From Mesorhizobium sp. (GTDB lineage: Bacteria > Pseudomonadota > Alphaproteobacteria > Rhizobiales > Rhizobiaceae), in the NCBI RefSeq assembly GCF_004962245.1, contig NZ_SUHQ01000010.1, positions 62,001-126,000 of the forward strand: a stretch of 64,000 nt of DNA, read 5' to 3'. Position numbers and translations under genes: made by a program. The notes beneath the pieces were generated by a model. The model saw nothing but the letters and a program-made list of their open reading frames with translations. It searched no databases and was not told the origin of the DNA. Below are positions 62,507 to 64,000 of this stretch, in pieces (positions within the stretch are counted from its first letter, which is position 1; each line of letters begins with the position of its first letter).

Positions 62507-63496
62507 ATGCCCGAAACCTTCAAAGCCATCCTCGTTTCGCGCGACGCCGAGAAGAAGCAGTCGATCGCGGTGACCGACCTTACCGAAGCCGATCTGATGG
62601 AAGGCGATGTCACCGTCGCCGTCGAGGCGACGACGGTGAACTACAAGGACGGCCTCGCCATATCAGGCAAGGCGCCGGTGATCCGCCGCTGGCCGCTGGT
62701 GCCGGGCATCGATTTCGCCGGCACGGTCGTCTCGTCGTCCCATGCCGACTGGCGCAAGGGGGACAAGGTCATTCTGAACGGCTGGGGTGTCGGCGAGACG
62801 CATTTTGGCGCCTATGCCGAGCGTGCCCGCGTCAAGGGCGACTGGCTGGTGCCGCTGCCCCAGGGCATGAGCCCGCATGATGCCATGGCGATCGGCACCG
62901 CCGGCTACACCGCCATGCTTTGCGTCATCGCGCTGGAACGGCATGGCATCGTGCCCGATCGCGGCCCGGTGGTGGTGACGGGGGCGGCCGGCGGCGTCGG
63001 CTCGGTCGCGGTCTCGATCCTGTCCAGCCTCGGCTACCATGTCATCGCCTCGACCGGCCGCAGCGCCGAGAGCCCCTATCTGATCGACCTGGGCGCCGCG
63101 GAGGTGATTGCGCGTGACGAGCTTGCCCAGCCGGCAAAGCCGCTCGCCAAGGAACGCTGGGCCGGCGGCGTCGATGCGGTTGGCAGCCATACGCTGGCCA
63201 ACGTCCTTTCGATGACCTCCTATGGCGGCGCCGTCGCCGCCTGCGGCCTGGCCGGCGGCATGGATCTGCCGGCAAGCGTCGCCCCGTTCATCCTGCGCGG
63301 CGTTTCGCTGCTCGGCATCGATTCGGTGATGGCGCCGAAGGCGGTCCGCATGGAAGCGTGGCGCCGCATCGGCACGGACCTTGATCTCCGGAAGCTTGCC
63401 AGCCTGTCCACGACCATCGGTTTCGACGGCATCATCGACGCCGCGCACGACATCGTCGACGGCAAGATCCGCGGTCGCGTGGTGGTGGACATGTGA
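62507..63496 (+). CDS. MDR oxidoreductase, AcuI/YhdH-like (acryloyl-CoA reductase type)
   Basis: 329 residues of the zinc-free medium-chain dehydrogenase family. [20 protein letters not shown] and [20 protein letters not shown] lead to [20 protein letters not shown] (NADPH site) and [20 protein letters not shown]. The wording is that of AcuI/YhdH, which reduces acryloyl-CoA to propionyl-CoA. Upstream is lspA, 51 nt away. Confidence 0.9.
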   Translation: MPETFKAILVSRDAEKKQSIAVTDLTEADLMEGDVTVAVEATTVNYKDGLAISGKAPVIRRWPLVPGIDFAGTVVSSSHADWRKGDKVILNGWGVGETHFGAYAERARVKGDWLVPLPQGMSPHDAMAIGTAGYTAMLCVIALERHGIVPDRGPVVVTGAAGGVGSVAVSILSSLGYHVIASTGRSAESPYLIDLGAAEVIARDELAQPAKPLAKERWAGGVDAVGSHTLANVLSMTSYGGAVAACGLAGGMDLPASVAPFILRGVSLLGIDSVMAPKAVRMEAWRRIGTDLDLRKLASLSTTIGFDGIIDAAHDIVDGKIRGRVVVDM

Positions 63497-63606
63497 GCTC
63501 CGTCGTCTGCCGTTTTTGCACGAAGGGAAGGCAAAAACCGCGCGACCGCTAAAATTCGAACGATCAGCCGCAATTTTCCATAATCTCTGTCTGGCAAGGA
63601 TTTCGC

Positions 63607-64000
63607 ATGATCGCGGAATCCGGCCTCAAAGAAACGGAAAGCGCCGAAGGCGTCGGCGGGACAGGCCTTGATGCGCCAAAGCGGCAGCTTGTCGCCGCGC
63701 CACCGCTGGCGCCGGAACTGCCCGCCGCCAATCGTGAAGGCCTGCCGTTCCTGACGCTCGTCGCCGTCGTCGTGCTGGCAGGCCTGTCGCATCTGACCGG
63801 AGCGCCGATCTTCATCACCGTTGGCCTTCTGGCGACCGGCATGGCCGGTCTTGCCATGCATCTGCGCGCGAAGCGCACTGAGCACCGCACAGCCGCTCTG
63901 CTCGATGAGACCGCGGCTCGCAGCCGCGCCCAGATCGAGACACTGGCCGACCGCATGTGGGAGATGCAGGAGAGCGAGGAACGCTTTCGCGGGCTGATCG
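63607..64000 (+). CDS. PAS-domain sensor histidine kinase (N-terminal part)
   Basis: 131 residues before the window ends. A disordered start of 45 residues is followed by two close membrane segments (PFLTLVAVVVLAGLSHLT and ITVGLLATGMAGLAMHL), a helical linker (LDETAARSRAQIETLADRMW) and the start of a PAS domain (ESEERFRGLI). The kinase part is outside, so the type (hybrid or simple) cannot be seen. No break is present. Confidence 0.75.
   Translation, partial: MIAESGLKETESAEGVGGTGLDAPKRQLVAAPPLAPELPAANREGLPFLTLVAVVVLAGLSHLTGAPIFITVGLLATGMAGLAMHLRAKRTEHRTAALLDETAARSRAQIETLADRMWEMQESEERFRGLI

Overview
The window looks like chromosomal DNA of a rhizobial alphaproteobacterium, most likely Mesorhizobium or a close relative. 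This is an inference from the high GC content, the lptCAB-rpoN-hpf-ptsN and ubiE-ubiB-coaBC gene orders, Omp25/31-type porins, DUF982/DUF3606/DUF1150 proteins and RIME-like intergenic palindromes. No species name can be read from the sequence directly. About 70 protein genes, one tRNA, several dispersed palindromes and a few decayed sequences are present.

Region 1 (1-14.8 kb) is housekeeping plus nucleoside salvage. ubiE, ubiB and coaBC run leftwards. The coaBC product carries a FitA-like ribbon-helix-helix DNA-binding domain at its N terminus, and a perfect 17-bp palindrome lies just upstream. add and upp run rightwards. A leftward block encodes a BmpA-type binding protein, an ABC ATPase, two permeases, cytidine deaminase, purine nucleoside phosphorylase and thymidine phosphorylase: uptake and breakdown of nucleosides in one unit. 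slyX and msrA lie beside it.

Region 2 (15-26.6 kb) is more accessory. It holds tRNA-Ser(GGA), an SLC13 transporter, an Omp25-like porin gene bracketed by a 146-bp direct repeat and a decayed LysR fragment, an intact LysR/SDR/carboxymuconolactone-decarboxylase/Atu4866 cluster, and a CmlA/FloR-type phenicol exporter gene broken by a one-base frameshift. The exporter still has a nine-codon leader peptide and hairpin resembling the chloramphenicol attenuator of cmlA. A NYN-LOTUS protein and small stress-type proteins follow.

Region 3 (26.1-35.2 kb) is a complete Kdp potassium system in the unusual order kdpF-kdpB-(small membrane peptide)-kdpA-kdpC-kdpD-kdpE, followed by a PtsN-like EIIA protein that may tie potassium uptake to the nitrogen phosphotransferase system.

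Region 4 (35-51.5 kb) includes a Nudix hydrolase, a divergently regulated carboxylate block (IclR regulator; TctC, TctB, TctA; CoA transferase; short citrate-synthase-like/citryl-CoA lyase), nth, an AraC-Ogt DNA repair fusion, ribokinase, amidase, a LysE exporter, a nucleoside hydrolase, a small heat-shock protein and DUF1150.

Region 5 (51.5-64 kb) is conserved core: ptsN, hpf, rpoN, lptB, lptA, lptC (leftward), then sppA, ihfB, a LapA-domain protein, an ornithine-cyclodeaminase-like protein, two methyltransferases, lspA, an AcuI-like reductase and the start of a PAS sensor kinase cut by the window end.
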